From Metridium senile (taxonomy: Eukaryota > Cnidaria > Anthozoa > Actiniaria > Metridiidae): DNA of 64,000 bases. The translations under genes were made by a program, and so were the position numbers. The stretch covers positions 36,065,816 to 36,129,815 of the forward strand of contig OX459096.1 of the NCBI GenBank assembly GCA_949775045.1. The letters are read 5' to 3'. Below the pieces are notes generated by a model. The model had not been told where the DNA came from. It ran no database searches and saw only the letters and a program-made list of their open reading frames with translations. Shown here one piece after another: positions 25,301 through 36,233 of this stretch; the stretch's first letter is position 1, and every line of letters begins with the position of its first letter.

Positions 25301-28300
25301 AAATATTGCATTCTCTAACAAAACCAACTTTGAGCATGTTTTTGCTGAAAAAAATTAAGATTACTATCAGTTTCAGCAAACGGTTTGCTTGGGACGAACA
25401 GTTGGTGAAAATTTGTCAAAAGGACTGCAAAACGGCATAAATTTAAAACACATATGCTCCATGAGAACAAACTGGCATTTATTACAATTTTTTACTTACA
25501 GAAAAGTGATTTTCATTCATCGTTTATCCATAAAAACTTGTTTTTATCGGACATTTGCAGTCCCTTTTGCATAGATTGAATTTCATTCGCACAAGTGTAG
25601 CGTGGCGTGACAGTGTTATAGGAGACCGAAATAGGAAACCAAGACGGTAACCAATCAGCGCTCGAGAACTCACATGAATGTTAGTAGGGAGAATTTTGAA
25701 CAAGAATCAGTAACTTAATCGATAAAAAACGTGAAATTAAAGTGATTTAAGCTTAAAATAAATGAGCAAATATATAATAAAACAAATAGAACAGTCTTTT
25801 CCGTGCTCTGTTCAGTTATAAAGCACTCAGAAAGTGAAGAGAGCACTCAAGAAGTGAGGAGAAGCACTCGCTTTCAGCTCGTGCTTCTCCCATCTCTTCT
25901 TTCGTGCTCTCGTCACTTTCGTCGTGCTTTATAACTGAACAGAGCACGGAAAAGCCTATTCTATTTGTTAATTATAATCTGGCATCACCACTTATTTTAG
26001 TAAAATATATTATAATATAAATACCATTATTATCCAATATTATTATATTAATTATTTATTATTATATTAAGGTAGTCATACCTATTATCTTGCACATCCT
26101 ATTATTGTGCTTTTAGTATGAAATAATATATATCTTCAATTCTGTGTAAAAGTTTATTGAAAAGTGGACTAGTCTAATTTTAGAAAAAATATATATTACT
26201 TTTTACAAAAAGCATGATAATAGGATGTGCGCGATAATAGGTACGACTACCTTATATTATAATTACAAGTTATTATTAATTACGTTCATTATTGTTTGTG
26301 AAGTAATTACGCTCCTCCTCATTATAATTAATTTTATAATTACTATCATAAAGATTATTATTGATATTATCATCATTATTGATCATAACTGCAATGTTTT
26401 GATAAAAGGCCAGGAATAAATAAATAACTCTGCAAAAACCTATCATGCGGTTGAAATCAGCGTTTTTTCTGCATACAATTTACAAGAATTCAAATATCTT
26501 TTTGCCGGAGTTGAGCTACACAAAATTTGTTTTGACTGTTTGAATGCAATTGCTTTTCAGATACTTTCTGAAAATTATTAACTTTGTAGCTTATGTGTTG
26601 TTGTTTTTTTTTCAGAAAAAAAAAACGATAAATGTAGCGTTAGAATTTTGTGTACACGAACACTGTGCACAGGGCCATTTCTAAGAATAGATGATTGTAT
26701 AGAAAACGTATTTGATTTGTGACCTGCCTGTTCCATGTGAAAAATCAATTATAACAATTTTGTGGCCCACCCAATGTTTTATCAGCTTGAATTCTCATAG
26801 CAACTCACATAATACATGTGACTATATCACTGATAATACAAAGCATGATGTATAAATAGTATACCAAACTTAGAAAGGTCATTAATAATTTATGAGAAAA
26901 AAAAAACAAAAGAAATCACCACCATGAAGAAGGTTGTACATTTGATACAAAATCCTCCTGATTTGCATAAGTTTTAACTTAAATTTTCTTGGACAGATTT
27001 ACTTTTATCATGAATTTAGTAAATTTCAAATAATTAACCTAGGCACTTTATAAGTAAATTATATATAATTTTTGAATCTGATCTGTATGGGCTTTACAAT
27101 GGCTAGTTTGTACCTTGCTATTATTAATCCCATATTCAACAGTCACTCATATTGTATCTTGTTTTAGCACAATGCATACACAATTAACACTGCATACATT
27201 CTATTAAGAAATGATAATTAACAACTGCTAAACTTAATTTAACTGTGAAACAGCAAAATCTGGCTGATAATAACCAACACAACTCATCTACAGATAGTAA
27301 TGGAGTTGTATATACACTGACTATTATCATAAAAATAATATACATTTATAATAATATATATATAATTTATATATATTTACATTCTTTTATGGTAGTGATC
27401 AAACTAAAGGAAACACATTTCACAAACATTACTCATCAGTTTATCAGGGCTGAAGCTCAGTCTAAACATTTGTATTACATCATGTATCAAAACAAAAGTT
27501 ATCTTTAGTTAAAAGATAGCGTTCCCATTCATAAATACAACATGAACTTTTGCACAGGGTGGAAGCATATTGATGTTAAACTATCTGGTAAGCTCGCTGG
27601 TTTCATGGCTAAGTTTTTCAAAAAAAAATATTCATTTCTAGAAAACCTATAACCTTTGACAAATAATTTCTGATCATAATATAATTGTAATTTTAAATAT
27701 GATGAAATGATGAAGAAATACATAAATTATTAGCAACAATATATGCAGATGACAACTTATTGCGTTGGGAGTGCACCACATCGTAATGTTGAGTTGTATG
27801 TACAGGATAAAAACAAACAAGTATATGTGTTAAACATTAAAAGTCTTGTTATCTTGTTGGTGTATATTTTCAATAGTTACATGCACAATGTATGTATCCA
27901 GACATAATTTAACAATCTTTGAGCAAATTAGTTATTTGAGGCATTAACCTATCATTTTAAAGATTCTTTGTTTTTGAAATTTAGTTTTCTGCAAATTGAT
28001 CTCCTTCTCAAAAGTGTAAACTCAACTTGTATGGCAAATTTAAAAACCAGTGAAATAGAATAAACTTTGATTTACACACTTAGCAGTGGCGGTAAAAACG
28101 TATGCATGCAATCAATATATTTCAATGGTAAAAGACCTACTATAAAATGATTCACAAAAGAGAGCAATGAATGCAAGAACACAGGTATATGTATTACTTC
28201 AAGAGTTAATAATACAGGATACAAGCAATATAAACACTTCATACAACAAGAAATTTGTCTGTACAACCTTGTATTGCTATTGACATAACAAATGAACACA

Positions 28301-29910
28301 ATTATGTCAGAGTTCTGCGGGTACAAATAAAGAATTAGTTCTTAAAATAACAAAGGTTAATTTTAGTGCCTAAAAGATTAGTGGCAACAGGTCTATTCAC
28401 TAGACTTATAGATTAATTGAACTTAGTTGGTATTAGGTTTTACTATAGAATATGGAACAATACCATGTTTCACCATGATTATAGCATAAAAAATATTTTT
28501 CAGTATATGAAACCTCTTCATGTGCTGATACTTGGCGACTGTTTTGTTTTGGTGGTGCTTATAACCATGTTATTGGTTAATAATAACACTCTTAGATTAT
28601 GTGTTGACCATAAGGATTGCATATACCTCTTAAATACAATTTCCTCGTTTTAACTTTTCTTCACATTGAAACTACATGCATAGAAAGCAAAACTACAATT
28701 GAAACAAAGTTGACCTTCGAGTCAAAGAATGCAATATTTGATTATAAGCATTTCTCTCTATTTTTTACCAATCTTTCTCTTCAAGTAATAATTTACTTTA
28801 CATTTTGTGTAACGCCATCAACTTTATTTTCAAACAACTTTGCAATATCAATAATAAATAATTTTAGCAGCAAATTAAGCTATAATCTTCGCTGCTTCTT
28901 AATATAATCAGCAATAAAGAGACAGAATTGTAGAGACATTGTGTTTTGTCGTGTTAAGCAAAGCGTTTAAAAGCATATGAATAGAAATAGAAATATTCAA
29001 TGACGTCTTGTAAAAAAAGATTTGATTGTATTGTTAACAATAATTCTGAATTAAATCTGAAAAATCGAATTATTTCATTAGAAAAAGGAAAAAAACAGTA
29101 GAAATCGCAAAGAATGATTGGATAAATGGAAATTTGATAGCTATTTTTCAAAAACAACAGCTCTAGAGCGGTCCAATATCTTTCAGTAATTTCATTCTCG
29201 AGTCATCATTATGCATAAGCGCGCCTTATTCAAGCTCTATTTCGTGCAATTTTTCCAATCTAAAAACGTTAACCGTCTTTAACGAATTTACGTAATTAAA
29301 GTGCTGTTCGTTTTGAATGAAGGCTAACAAAAACTGACATCTTGCTATGGGCACCGTCATGTATCAAGTCAACAAACTTAGGCACCATTAATGGCCGATT
29401 TGAGTTAACGTGACAATATAGTGGTGACTTTGTTGTACGGAAGTAACTCTTTTGCTATAGAAAAACTTTATTGGTAGCCATGAGAACACTTTCCGGGTCT
29501 ATGACGGTTTTTTGGCGCGGGAAAGAAGTCCGTCAGTAGCAAATGAAACAAAAGCTTTCAACTCGACTTGACAGTGCACACAACCTGAATAAACATAAAC
29601 ATGTCTACATTCAATCCTTTTACTGTAAAACACGATTTAAGAAAATAAAGACCCCTCAACAATGCACAGTGTTCTCAAGCTGCCTTAAAGCACAGCTTGG
29701 GAGCTAAATCGTGACAAAAAGCCCAAGTAGTTTTTATTTGCAAGGCAGTTTTCACGCGATACTTTCACTAGACTACTTGCTGTGTTTTAGTACAAGTTTA
29801 TACTACGCAATCACTGTACCTTGAAATGAACACAACATTGTTTTAATAAATACAGTTAAATAGGTTCAGTTTTGGAACTATACCTCTGTTGACGCTTGAC
29901 TTTGAGCCAT
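7330..29910 (-). CDS. ARHGAP21: Rho GTPase-activating protein 21/23 orthologue (PDZ-PH-RhoGAP), complete
   Basis: 25 coding exons (high to low): 29884-29910, 22090-22248, 21624-21738, 20228-20306, 20088-20142, 18695-19933, 17665-17835, 17366-17419, 16877-16975, 15937-16065, 15345-15413, 14573-14640, 13751-13869, 13289-13372, 12959-13011, 12819-12892, 12422-12506, 12055-12133, 11782-11855, 11492-11581, 11195-11320, 10720-10770, 10280-10361, 10002-10027, 7330-9795. Phases close to 1890 residues (human about 1957). PDZ at about 27-145 ([25 protein letters not shown]). PH at about 618-730 ([32 protein letters not shown]). RhoGAP at about 823-1018, with the arginine finger in GVYRVPGN (R865) and [15 protein letters not shown]. 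The tail from about 1070 is Ser-rich and disordered. The family stimulates GTP hydrolysis on Rho-class GTPases, mainly at Golgi and cell junctions. Start chosen as the first ATG of the upstream exon (MAQSQASTE). The exon 2 donor (GTTGGT) is weak. Confidence 0.92.
10826..11153. repeat. 19-bp minisatellite, about 17 units
   Basis: The unit CTTATTTATTCACACAAAA repeats with rare substitutions in the ARHGAP21 intron between exons 21 and 22, ending about 40 bp from the exon 21 donor. Since 19 is not a multiple of 3, all three plus frames stay open with a repeated [18 protein letters not shown] peptide. No evidence of coding. Confidence 0.95.
12208..12345. repeat. Dispersed inverted-repeat element, copy 1
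   Basis: Left arm from about 12211 (GTAAAAAATGTTGACTTAAC, then TTTACTGACGTTTCGAG) and right arm about 12276-12321 are reverse complements. The flank ACTAGTTTACTCGCTAGTTTCC is shared with the copies near 17961-18080 and 44894-45030. Confidence 0.8.
14280..14534. mobile_element. TA-flanked MITE, family A copy 1
   Basis: TIRs begin CTGTGCGA(C/T)TCGCCGTACC and run about 100 bp into the element (GTAGTCACTTAC, TTTTTGACATTATTTTGAC, CAATCGGACCAAT). TA lies at both ends. It sits in the ARHGAP21 intron between exons 12 and 13, about 40 bp from exon 12. The interior has a short tandem CTCCGCCTCTCGATATAAA duplication. Confidence 0.85.
14679..14938. repeat. Inverted-repeat element
   Basis: Arms at about 14679-14735 and 14882-14938 match as reverse complements (TACACC..TTTCAAT, AACGTTGTCCATCTGGAATG, TGATCTGAGACCGAT). 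A further palindromic stretch with a GGAATATCCCA / TGGGATATTC pair follows to about 15060. Both lie within one ARHGAP21 intron. Confidence 0.75.
16257..16513. repeat. Inverted repeat capped by a G run and a C run
   Basis: A run of about 26 G (16259-16284) starts the left arm and a run of about 15 C (16498-16512) ends the right arm. Between them are matched arms (CCAAGTGGTAGGGGTGATCGGCG and its complement) and three GCGTACCTTTTAGGG repeats. It lies in the ARHGAP21 intron between exons 9 and 10 and resembles the element at 33681-33906. Confidence 0.85.
17961..18080. repeat. Dispersed inverted-repeat element, copy 2 (partial)
   Basis: Shares GAAACTAGCGAGTAAACTG, GTAACACCGTAAAAAATG and CTGACGTTTCGAGCTTTAG with the 12208 and 44894 copies. 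Only one arm is present. Confidence 0.75.
18537..18569. repeat. (AAAC)n microsatellite
   Basis: A run of AAAC units within the ARHGAP21 intron downstream of exon 6. Confidence 0.85.
20271..20610 (-). repeat. Tandem partial copies of the PDZ exon 4 acceptor region
   Basis: The stretch from the middle of ARHGAP21 exon 4 (about 20271) through its acceptor and about 60 bp of upstream intron is repeated from about 20374 and again from about 20506. On the minus strand both extra copies retain an AG acceptor and 11-12 codons of GDQVVSVN(G/V)MPT, then run into the duplication joint with no donor. The codon changes are synonymous in copy 2; copy 3 has one G-to-V change. Confidence 0.85.
20612..20645. 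repeat. G-rich tract
   Basis: An almost pure G run of about 30 bases, interrupted by one A, in the intron upstream of exon 4. G-rich runs continue weakly to about 20930. Confidence 0.8.
21252..21467. repeat. CAACAT-rich foldback element, copy 1
   Basis: Ends AAGGCCCGGGCAAAC and its complement, with arms dominated by CAACATTTGC and TTGTTGAA words and TTTAAACGCTTTTAAACTC in the centre. It lies in the intron between PDZ exons 3 and 4. Confidence 0.8.
21842..22028. repeat. CAACAT-rich foldback element, copy 2 (diverged)
   Basis: Ends near GGTGCAAACGCACGCAACATT and its complement AATGTTGCGTGCGTTTGC. Same word style as 21252-21467 but a different subfamily. Lies between exons 2 and 3. Confidence 0.75.
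22281..22517. repeat. Near-perfect foldback with unequal terminal repeats
   Basis: Arms of about 100 bp are almost identical reverse complements (GTTGATGTGTGCTAAACAC core). The left end has two copies of a 20-bp unit related to CCCATTTAAATCTGTAC and the right end has three. It lies about 30 bp from the acceptor of ARHGAP21 exon 2. Confidence 0.9.
22867..23393. mobile_element. hAT-type MITE, 527 bp, with 8-bp target duplication
   Basis: The element is bounded by GCCTCAAT on both sides (22859-22866 and 23394-23401). The TIRs are about 70 bp, TACCCTGC(G/A)AGCAGAG outermost and AAGAAACCTCTGCC inside. An 8-bp duplication is the hAT signature. No transposase frame is present. Confidence 0.85.
24321..24508. 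repeat. Inverted-repeat element
   Basis: AAAAGAGTACGATTTTCAA at the left pairs with TTGAAAATCGTACTCTTTT at the right; the interior is partly palindromic (TAATAAACATG). Lies in the long first intron of ARHGAP21. Confidence 0.75.
25780..25970. repeat. Foldback element
   Basis: Arms carrying TTTTCCGTGCTCTGTTCAG and GTTATAAAGCA pair with their complements at 25890-25970. The centre is rich in AAGTGA and GCACTC words. It is a non-autonomous element in ARHGAP21 intron 1. Confidence 0.85.
26068..26254. repeat. Inverted-repeat element
   Basis: TAAGGTAGTCATACCTATTA at the left pairs with TAATAGGTACGACTACCTTA at the right with few mismatches; about 50-bp arms. Confidence 0.8.
26255..29883. other. ARHGAP21 intron 1, remainder
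   Basis: AT-rich intronic sequence. Short open frames rich in Ile, Phe and Tyr reflect base composition. I see no conserved exon, RNA gene or clear repeat arm. Confidence 0.5.
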
Positions 29911-32217
29911 AAATTCCTCCCGTTTGATGATATCTGTAGGCCTGTCCCAAGTCAGCCCATTTTTTTGGCTTCGCTTGTAATATTTCCAAGGAGAGAAACT
30001 ATTAGTTCAGCCACCTATTCACCCAGCTATCTCTGCGTTACCAAGGCGGCGAAATGAACTGCTAATCCAACCATTACAAGACTTGAAATGGAAACTAAAT
30101 CAAACAAGAGATAAATAGTTTTGGCTGATAGCAGAGGACGTCCACGAGAGAGCAGCCCCGCAATAACTAATTGTCAGAATGTAATTGTTTTGATTCAGAG
30201 AAGGTCTTCCGTTGGCCAGACAATTTGCACGTACTACATATTTCGTGGGATCTGGGATATCTCGAATAAATGACTTGCAATAAAAACCCGTCAACCAAAT
30301 AACCGAAGAACTTGGTGTCCTAAGAAAATGGCAAATCGTCCCTCAGAATAACATTCCGCCGCTTTAACTTTAAGCTTCAAATTCCAAATTATTCGACGGC
30401 AAATGTTGCTTGGTCAGACGAAGATAAAGAGTGGAACCTCCATTCCTTCTTAGATATATATCTTGTACAGTGAAGAGTGTTGTTTCTGACGAATAAAGAA
30501 CAGAAAATTTCAAAGTAACAGCGCAAAATACCGAACTTTACTACACTCTCACAGCAGCAAGATGACCGTGTCACGTGACTTACGCATTCCGAACCTTCTT
30601 TGCCGCTGACTTGGGAATGAGGCTTGTAGTCAGTCGTCTAAAATATCTTCGATTGCAACTCTTTGGAGACGAGCTCTTATAGATAATAATTATCACGGTC
30701 CGTCTGGCTGACTTTAAAGTTTTCAAGATGTCTTTTTAAAAAAGAAGTCTAGGGTGTTTTATAGCTCCGAAAAACAAACGTTCCTCACTGAAACGGGTTC
30801 CGGACAACGGAAATTCGATTCCGTGACCCTTGCTGAAATACGAAGAATATCCCCAACACTTATCTGGCCCTCTAGATCAGTATAGAAAAAGATGAATCGA
30901 CTCTCAGACAATAACATATTCTTTTAGTCTTGTTTTGGGTCGACAATAAGCCTGGGGTTATTTCTCTGGCATTGAAAAATTCCCACTTATTTCAAGAATA
31001 TTCCGAAGAACACAGATAATAAAAATACCTTTACTTAATTATATTTAATGCTTTGGTTTAAAAACATCAACGATAAGTGACAGATAATTCCCTGGCAGTC
31101 TCCTTGGCCTTCAAATTTATTTTGTGCCACGAGAAAAATGCGTGGAATGTGCTTGTCACAACAGCAAACTTCATTGGCCTAGACAAAGAATGTAAGCAAA
31201 ATATGTATTCTATCTTGTTCCATTTGGACCTGATACACCAAGGGGAGTAACAATAGTAAGCAAGAAGGTGAATTTGGCGGTCACGCAAAATCGCACTACG
31301 CGAAATGTTGAAAGGTTTTCCATGTTAGCATTATTTAAAACAGTTTTATAGCCACGAAATAGAATTGATGTGTGCTGCACTGTGCTTCGGTGATAGTTTG
31401 AAGAAGCACTGAATTTGTTGTGTATTTATTTTTGTTACTTGTTGTGTGGCCTTTATCAGGCCTTCAAAAATTGCAAAGCCGACTATATTTCAAGTCGTCC
31501 TGCGGGATATTGGGAAAAGTTTTCAATCAGCAATAACCGCGTCTCGGATAAACCTCACTGACTACGGTAATGCCACTGCGCAAAGCTAAATAACCATATG
31601 CGAGTTTTCTGCTAGATAACAGTTGATGCGGCTCTATCATGTGGGATCATAAAAGTCGTGTATTAAATTAAGAAATGTTTCGTTGTTGACTTTATATATG
31701 ATAGAACATTTTTCTGGTTGATTATTGTAAGATTGTTTTATTTATCCAGTCCCTAGCAACCGATTTTTCCTGATATTTATATGTTTTCCCTTTATTTATA
31801 TGTTGTACGCATGCGCAAATCGGAGAGCAAAACAGTTCAGTGATTGTTAAAACGATTGTATGACTTTTATACGAGAATGTAACATTACGATAATTTAATA
31901 TATAAGTATAAGTATAAGTATATTGTCTAAATTGAATGGATTACTTTAACATTTTATTACTTTTTATTTGTCATTTATAAATGGAAATAATGAAACCACT
32001 AATTATTTTTATTGGAATATCTTGAAAGAATTTCAAATATTTTAAATAAAAATAAGAGATATATGACGTAATTGTTGCTCAATTATTAATATATTCTGAG
32101 GGAATATTGAAATGATCTGAGAACTGCGATTCGAAACTATTTACAAATCGGAAGTGACGTCGTATCGTCGTCGAGTTGAATAGCCGGTACCAGTCCCCCT
32201 CGGTTAAATTGCACAAA
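29911..32217. other. Divergent intergenic region between ARHGAP21 and the 185-residue membrane protein gene
   Basis: Contains the ARHGAP21 5' UTR and presumably both promoters. A CRE-like TGACGTCG lies at about 32156, some 60 bp before the plus-strand start codon. No TATA box is obvious at either start and no other gene is recognised. Confidence 0.45.
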
Positions 32218-34676
32218 ATGGCGGACAATACAAAAGTGAACGATATTCTTGTTTTCTTTCTTGTTTCTCACTTCTTTTGCTTTTCAAATTGTGAAAATCT
32301 AAAAAGGTGCGTTAGTGTAAGGGACAAATATTGGATAACCTAGAACTTAGCAAAGTTCTTACTGAATTTAATTCTTACAATTTCAGATTAATTCCTGAAC
32401 AGATTGTACTCAATGAGGTTTGACAGATTCTTTATTGTTTTTCTTGGCCTTTTTAGAGGCCTGACGATTTTTTTCGACCATTTCAGCAACTTTATCATAA
32501 TCAATCAAGAATCTACTTGCTTACTATTCTTGAAAATGAACATCATTATGAACTGAGAATATCTTACCCAGCTACAGTAAGTATTAAATTATTAATTAAT
32601 TAATTAATTAACTTAATTAATTGATTTAATAATCTTAACTAAAAAAAAAGCTACAAAGTTTATAAAAAGGAATTCTAGAAAAGTGGACATGGATCGAACC
32701 ACACACAAAAATATGGATAAGCCAAAGTAATTTATGCAGCTGACTGACCTTTTGAAATTTATAATAACATGAAGAATTATTAAACACTTGAAAATTTTGT
32801 CAGTCAGTGAATGCAATCCCATGATAAATTTCTGCTAATTAATGATTTCTTAGAAACGATGACAGCAGTTTTTGTCATGGTCAATTTGCTATTAAATGAA
32901 CAGAAAAAAAAAACAGAAATCTACTTATTTAAACCAAACATATATTCATTTCATATTCCTATTTCAGTTTTATATAGAAATAATGTTTTTGAATAATATC
33001 ATGATGTCTTTGATTGCATTGGCAGATCCCAACAGAATTTCTCATAAAACTTACCAGCTCACTTGATAATTTGTCCATTCACGATGGAAGAAAACTGTTG
33101 AATATAGAGAAAGTGATATTTGAAAGTGATAAGCATGTAAGTATTAGAATAAATAAGTCGATAAATAAATAAGTCGATAAAAAAGTCCAAAAACAAACTG
33201 AGCCAAGTGTGAATCAAATCCATCCTATTCACAATGAAGTATTAGATTATGTCTGCAAAAGTTCATTCTTAAAAATTTGCTTATACACCTTGGAAACTTA
33301 GTATCCTTAGAAAAACAGCACATACAGTTTGAAAATTTAATTTGTTTATGAAAGAAAATTTACAAAATGAAACTAACCAGGCATAGAACCATCTATTTGG
33401 TTTTTTTTACAAGAGCAGGTTTTTTTCTGACTTGTTTTAAGAAATAAGACAAGTCTTCTATGTTTTCAGACACTTATGAAAACCAAGATGCGTTTGTGAG
33501 AATTTGAGAGGAGATCAGTACAAACAGACTGAGTTGAGACGAAGTCAAGTGTTTGGACATGCTCAAGAATTCTCCCAAATGTATCAAAGGTTTTCGTAAG
33601 CAGATACCGTGGAGCACATTAAAAAAGGGGTGGCTGGCATTTTAAAATTAACAAGACTGAAAAATAGCTATAAAAACATCTGGGAGGGGGGGACTCCCTT
33701 AAAAAATGGATAGGGGCACCTGCTCGATGAACGGTTTTGATAATGACCATAAAAGGTATGCATAAATTAACTCAGATACTGATTTCAGACCCAAAAAGGT
33801 ACAACCAAATTTTAAAGTTTTTCAATATGAATAATCTTAATTACGAAAACAGACCCTAAAAGGTCTGTCGAGCACCCCTATCCATTTTTTAAGGGAGTCC
33901 CCCCTGGAAAAACCTATTTTGTTATTTTCCATTTTTTGTTCAGCGCAAAAAATATATCCCCCAACTCCCCCTGTCCTGGCGGTCCCTGTTAAGTCAGTAA
34001 AAACATAGAAGACAAGTCTGTCGAATGATTTCTTTTATGAAATAACAATTCTCATTTCTCCCTACATTGCATTATTCAAAACTGACCAATAAGTGTGCTT
34101 GAAACATCAAAACAAAGATTAAACCATTGAATGAGTGCACAAGCTTTAAAATGGTGTGAGTGTGTTGCATTCTCACATGAAAAACAGGTTTTTGACAAAT
34201 CAAAGAAAGCACACTGTGTAAATTATTTTTAAATGTAGTTTCTTTAACTGGGGCCAAGAGCTCACTGAACTTTTATTGAATCACACATATTGAATTAAAG
34301 ATAAATTGCTGTGTAACTTGATGGGATTGGTGTGTATATCCAGACTTTGCACAGTAGTCAAGCACTTGAATAATGTGGAGAGACAACAAGCCACATTACA
34401 GATATTTATAGCAGACAATATCAAAATACACCAAATTATAATCTGAAAACCTATGGTCATCGATCCTTCTCGTTTGCTGCACCTGAACTCTGGAACTCTC
34501 TACCTTTGTCTTTAAGATCCTCATCATCTGTCTCCGAATTCAAGTCTCAACTCAAGACTTACTTGTTTAAAAACTATTTTGATTGATAGTTGTTTATTTT
34601 ATATGTTTCTAAAGTTTATATTTTTATATTTTATGTTATAGCGCATAGCGCATTTATTTGGATACGCGCTAATTTA

Positions 34677-34767
<91 letters not shown>

Positions 34768-35758
34768 AATGATATAAAGGAGCCATTACACTAATAGTTG
34801 GCATCATTTGTTTATTTCAAGGACCAATATGCAATCGTAACAGCCATAAGGACTGGTTTACCAAGAGATCTGGAAAGGCTAAAAGATCCAGTATATTATA
34901 ATATAGGTATGTATTATATAACATTAATTGTTCATTGTCATTGATAAAAGATAACAGCAGGAAATGGTAATTTATACTATGTATAGTTTCATATTCACCT
35001 TTATGGGACACTTCAATGGCACATAAAATACTAGAATGGTAATATTGATTGCATGTGCGAAGATCAATAATTATTGTAATTATAATTATTGATGTAGGAA
35101 ACACATCTAAAACATCAGTAGTAAGAGCTCTATTTTACATATTTTAAAGGTTATACCAAAAAAATAACTGTTTTATTATTACTTGTTTCTTTACTTGTTT
35201 TACAGTGAGGACACTAGAACGATGAACACTTGTAGGTTTTTTAACTTTTTTTTTAACCCATATCCCTTGAGCAAATAGATTGGATACACGATATAATATG
35301 AGCTATCAGTATATTTGAATTCAATGTTTTATTTTTAGAGCTTTTTCAGCAGTAGAATGGTTTCAGCAAGTGTTCATGGTTTGAGTAACTAAGCCTCCTA
35401 AGCAAACGTTTTTATTGTCGTGACACGTTTCCTCACTGTAATAATCAATTCTATTTTACACACATAAAACGATGTTTTTTTTGTTGTTGGGGAAAAGAGA
35501 CCAAAAAGTCAAGTTTTTGAGTATTAATGTTGATTATCAAAAAGGAGGTTTAAAAAAGGAACAATTTTTTGGGATGTTTTAAAAAATTAGTTTTTTCTTT
35601 TCTTAGTTCTAGAAAAGCTGTATTTGGGTCTACCATGGGAAGTCTGGAAAACTGGAATGCTGATATTATGCGCTTTGACTATCGTGTTAACGTTAATATT
35701 ACCTAAAATACAAGACTTCTTTGAAAAAGAAAACTTGAAGTCAACAAAAACAATGTAA
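32218..35758 (+). CDS. Uncharacterised 185-residue type I membrane protein
   Basis: Six exons with consensus splice sites: 32218-32306, 32387-32417, 32487-32576, 33026-33136, 34822-34906, 35607-35758. They sum to 558 nt with phases closing exactly, giving 185 residues. The start lies in AAAATGG. Residues 8-25 are a hydrophobic signal segment (ILVFFLVSHFFCFSNC). A luminal domain of about 110 residues follows (LYHNQSRIYLLTILENEHHY, PTEFLIKLTSSLDNLS). A single transmembrane helix lies near residues 151-170 (GMLILCALTIVLTLILP), with a short charged tail (KIQDFFEKENLKSTKTM). Two N-glycosylation sites are visible (NQS, NLS). The clean structure argues for a real conserved gene, but I could not name a family. 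Confidence 0.8.
32590..32625. repeat. (TTAA)n microsatellite
   Basis: A short run of TTAA units just after exon 3 of the 185-residue protein gene. Confidence 0.7.
33681..33906. repeat. Inverted repeat with G-rich and C-rich ends
   Basis: GGGGGGGACTCCCTTAAAAA at the left pairs with TTTTTAAGGGAGTCCCCCC at the right, then TGGATAGGGGCACCTGCTCGA with TCGAGCACCCCTATCCA. Likely the same superfamily as 16257-16513. Confidence 0.85.
34380..34764 (+). mobile_element. LINE 3' end fragment with (TTA)n tail
   Basis: From about 34443 the plus strand reads YGHRSFSFAAPELWNSLPLS, then EFKSQLKTYLFKNYF and a stop. This is the familiar C-terminal tail of non-LTR retrotransposon ORF2. A GCGCATAGCGC-containing 3' region and a pure (TTA)n run at 34679-34764 follow. 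It is 5'-truncated, in the intron between exons 4 and 5 of the 185-residue protein gene, in the same orientation. Confidence 0.8.
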
Positions 35759-36233
35759 TTTTGTATTATTGTAATTTTTTTATACTTCACACGTATATAA
35801 CGATCATGTGAAATTAATTACAATGTAGATAATTAATAATTATTATATGTATATATTAAAACTGAATTAGTATTGTGATGTGATTTAAAAAAATTATCTC
35901 CTAGGAACAAAGTAAATATTTTTCAACCTCTACAGGTCACTTGGCAGTATTTCACTCTATTTATAGTTCAGTAGTCATAACCAATTACAAGACATCTAAT
36001 GTCATAAGATATCTATTTACCAGAGTAACATAGCAACATGGTTTTCTATGAATAAAAGGCTCGGTTGTACATAGGATATCATTGTTAATTGCCCAGGAAA
36101 ACGTGGCACTTTTTTCAGCTTTGCGTTGTTGTAAAACGGGAATCTTTGCTTGTAATATCTGCAAAGACAAGCAATAGTTCGTTTCTAAGAGGACAAAAGC
36201 GATTTAGTCCAGTAATCACTTCACTTCCGTGTT

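Noticed and set aside
34590..34772. Frame with a long poly-Ile run
   Set aside because: It reads through the (TTA)n tail of a LINE fragment.
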